DNA from: Pirellulaceae bacterium
GTDB lineage: Bacteria; Planctomycetota; Planctomycetia; Pirellulales; Pirellulaceae
DNA length: 6,146 bases
Assembly: GCA_013002105.1 (NCBI GenBank)
Contig: JABDKS010001043.1
Span: 1 to 6,146 of the forward strand
Direction: 5' to 3'
Below, piece after piece: positions 5,748 through 6,146 of this stretch (positions are counted from its first letter, which is position 1; every line of letters starts with the position of its first letter). The position numbers and the translations under genes are program-made. Below the pieces are notes generated by a model. That model did not search any database. It worked only from the letters and a program-made list of their open reading frames with translations, and had not been told where the DNA came from.

Positions 5748-6146
5748 TCAACGTGTCGCAATAGGATCGCCGCTCGGTCGTGACGGATCGTTTTTGGATT
5801 GGAGTAAACGTCCGTAGTTGTAATACGCGGCACAGGCTCCCTCGGACGAAACCATTGTCGCACCCAACGGATGCTCTGGCGTACACTGCCCGCCAAATGC
5901 GGGGCACTCGTGCGGTTTTTTGATCCCTTGCAAGATCATTCCGCTGAGACATTGGTCCGACTCGATTACTTGCAGAGCGTCCACGGCGAATCGTCGCTCG
6001 GCATCGAACTGTTCATACGCAGGTCGAAATCGATATCCACTCATCGCAATCGTACCAATTCCTCGCCATTTGCGATCCGTGATTTCAAATACATCGTCGA
6101 TCAATTCCAGTGCCGCCCGACTTCCCTCGCGGCGAACAGCGCGGGC
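5748..6146 (-). CDS. hypD: Hydrogenase maturation scaffold HypD, C-terminal part (5' end beyond window)
   Basis: 132 C-terminal residues are present; the N-terminus and the redox-active cysteine motifs of the first domains lie beyond the right edge. HypD with HypC holds iron while CN and CO are added. The visible part begins [20 protein letters not shown] and includes [26 protein letters not shown] and the C-terminal Fe-S region, with cysteines in [21 protein letters not shown] and [14 protein letters not shown]. These four cysteines fit the single [4Fe-4S] cluster of the family. Where many HypD proteins have CxCG this one has CLSG. The ~20 residues after the Tyr-rich stretch are a hydrophilic tail ending PIATR. 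The stop (TGA, 5748-5750) is directly followed by an in-phase TAA and then the hypE start. Confidence 0.93.
   Translation of the reverse strand, partial: ARAVRREGSRAALELIDDVFEITDRKWRGIGTIAMSGYRFRPAYEQFDAERRFAVDALQVIESDQCLSGMILQGIKKPHECPAFGGQCTPEHPLGATMVSSEGACAAYYNYGRLLQSKNDPSRPSGDPIATR

Noticed and set aside
1..6146. CRISPR array, tRNA/rRNA, insertion sequence or transposase
   Set aside because: No regularly spaced repeats, no recognisable RNA gene and no transposase-like frame on either strand.

Overview
The window is one stretch of a [NiFe]-hydrogenase locus, with all genes on the minus strand. Read in the direction of transcription (high to low coordinates), the order is: hypD (3' part only), hypE, hypA, hypB, a gap of about 400 bp, the hydrogenase small subunit, the large subunit, and the first ~53 codons of a further gene that runs off the left edge.

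The structural genes look like a group 1h ('actinobacterial-type', formerly group 5) high-affinity uptake hydrogenase. The small subunit has no Tat signal. It carries a CxxD motif where most [NiFe] small subunits have CxxC, which matches the 3Cys-1Asp proximal cluster known from the Ralstonia eutropha actinobacterial-type enzyme. The large subunit has both nickel-binding motifs, RICGICGDNH and DPCLPCGVH, plus a C-terminal peptide that would be cleaved on maturation. Enzymes of this family are known for oxidising hydrogen at atmospheric levels in air, usually to keep dormant or carbon-starved aerobes alive.

The hyp genes supply the cofactor. HypA and HypB deliver nickel. HypE makes the thiocyanate that becomes the cyanide ligand. 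HypD is the scaffold on which Fe(CN)2CO is built. HypC, HypF and the large-subunit protease are not in the window, although hypC often lies just before hypD. hypA and hypB overlap by ATGA, and hypD and hypE are separated by only a few bases. The large subunit stop overlaps the start of the next gene, whose short N-terminal helix resembles the leader of NifU-type proteins found beside group 1h hydrogenases.

The gap between hypB and the small subunit (3103-3504) probably holds the promoter of the structural genes. It contains a 7+7 inverted repeat resembling an FNR/CRP-family site with a one-base-short spacer, a perfect 12-bp palindrome, and an open frame on the opposite strand without a usual start codon.

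Organism: a bacterium with mid-50s percent GC (by eye). Group 1h hydrogenases occur in Actinobacteria, Acidobacteria, Chloroflexi, Verrucomicrobia, Planctomycetes and others. The moderate GC, the mixed strong and weak Shine-Dalgarno sites and the hyp gene order argue against a high-GC actinobacterium. A planctomycete-like or other Gram-negative soil or water bacterium is my guess, but the window cannot settle it.
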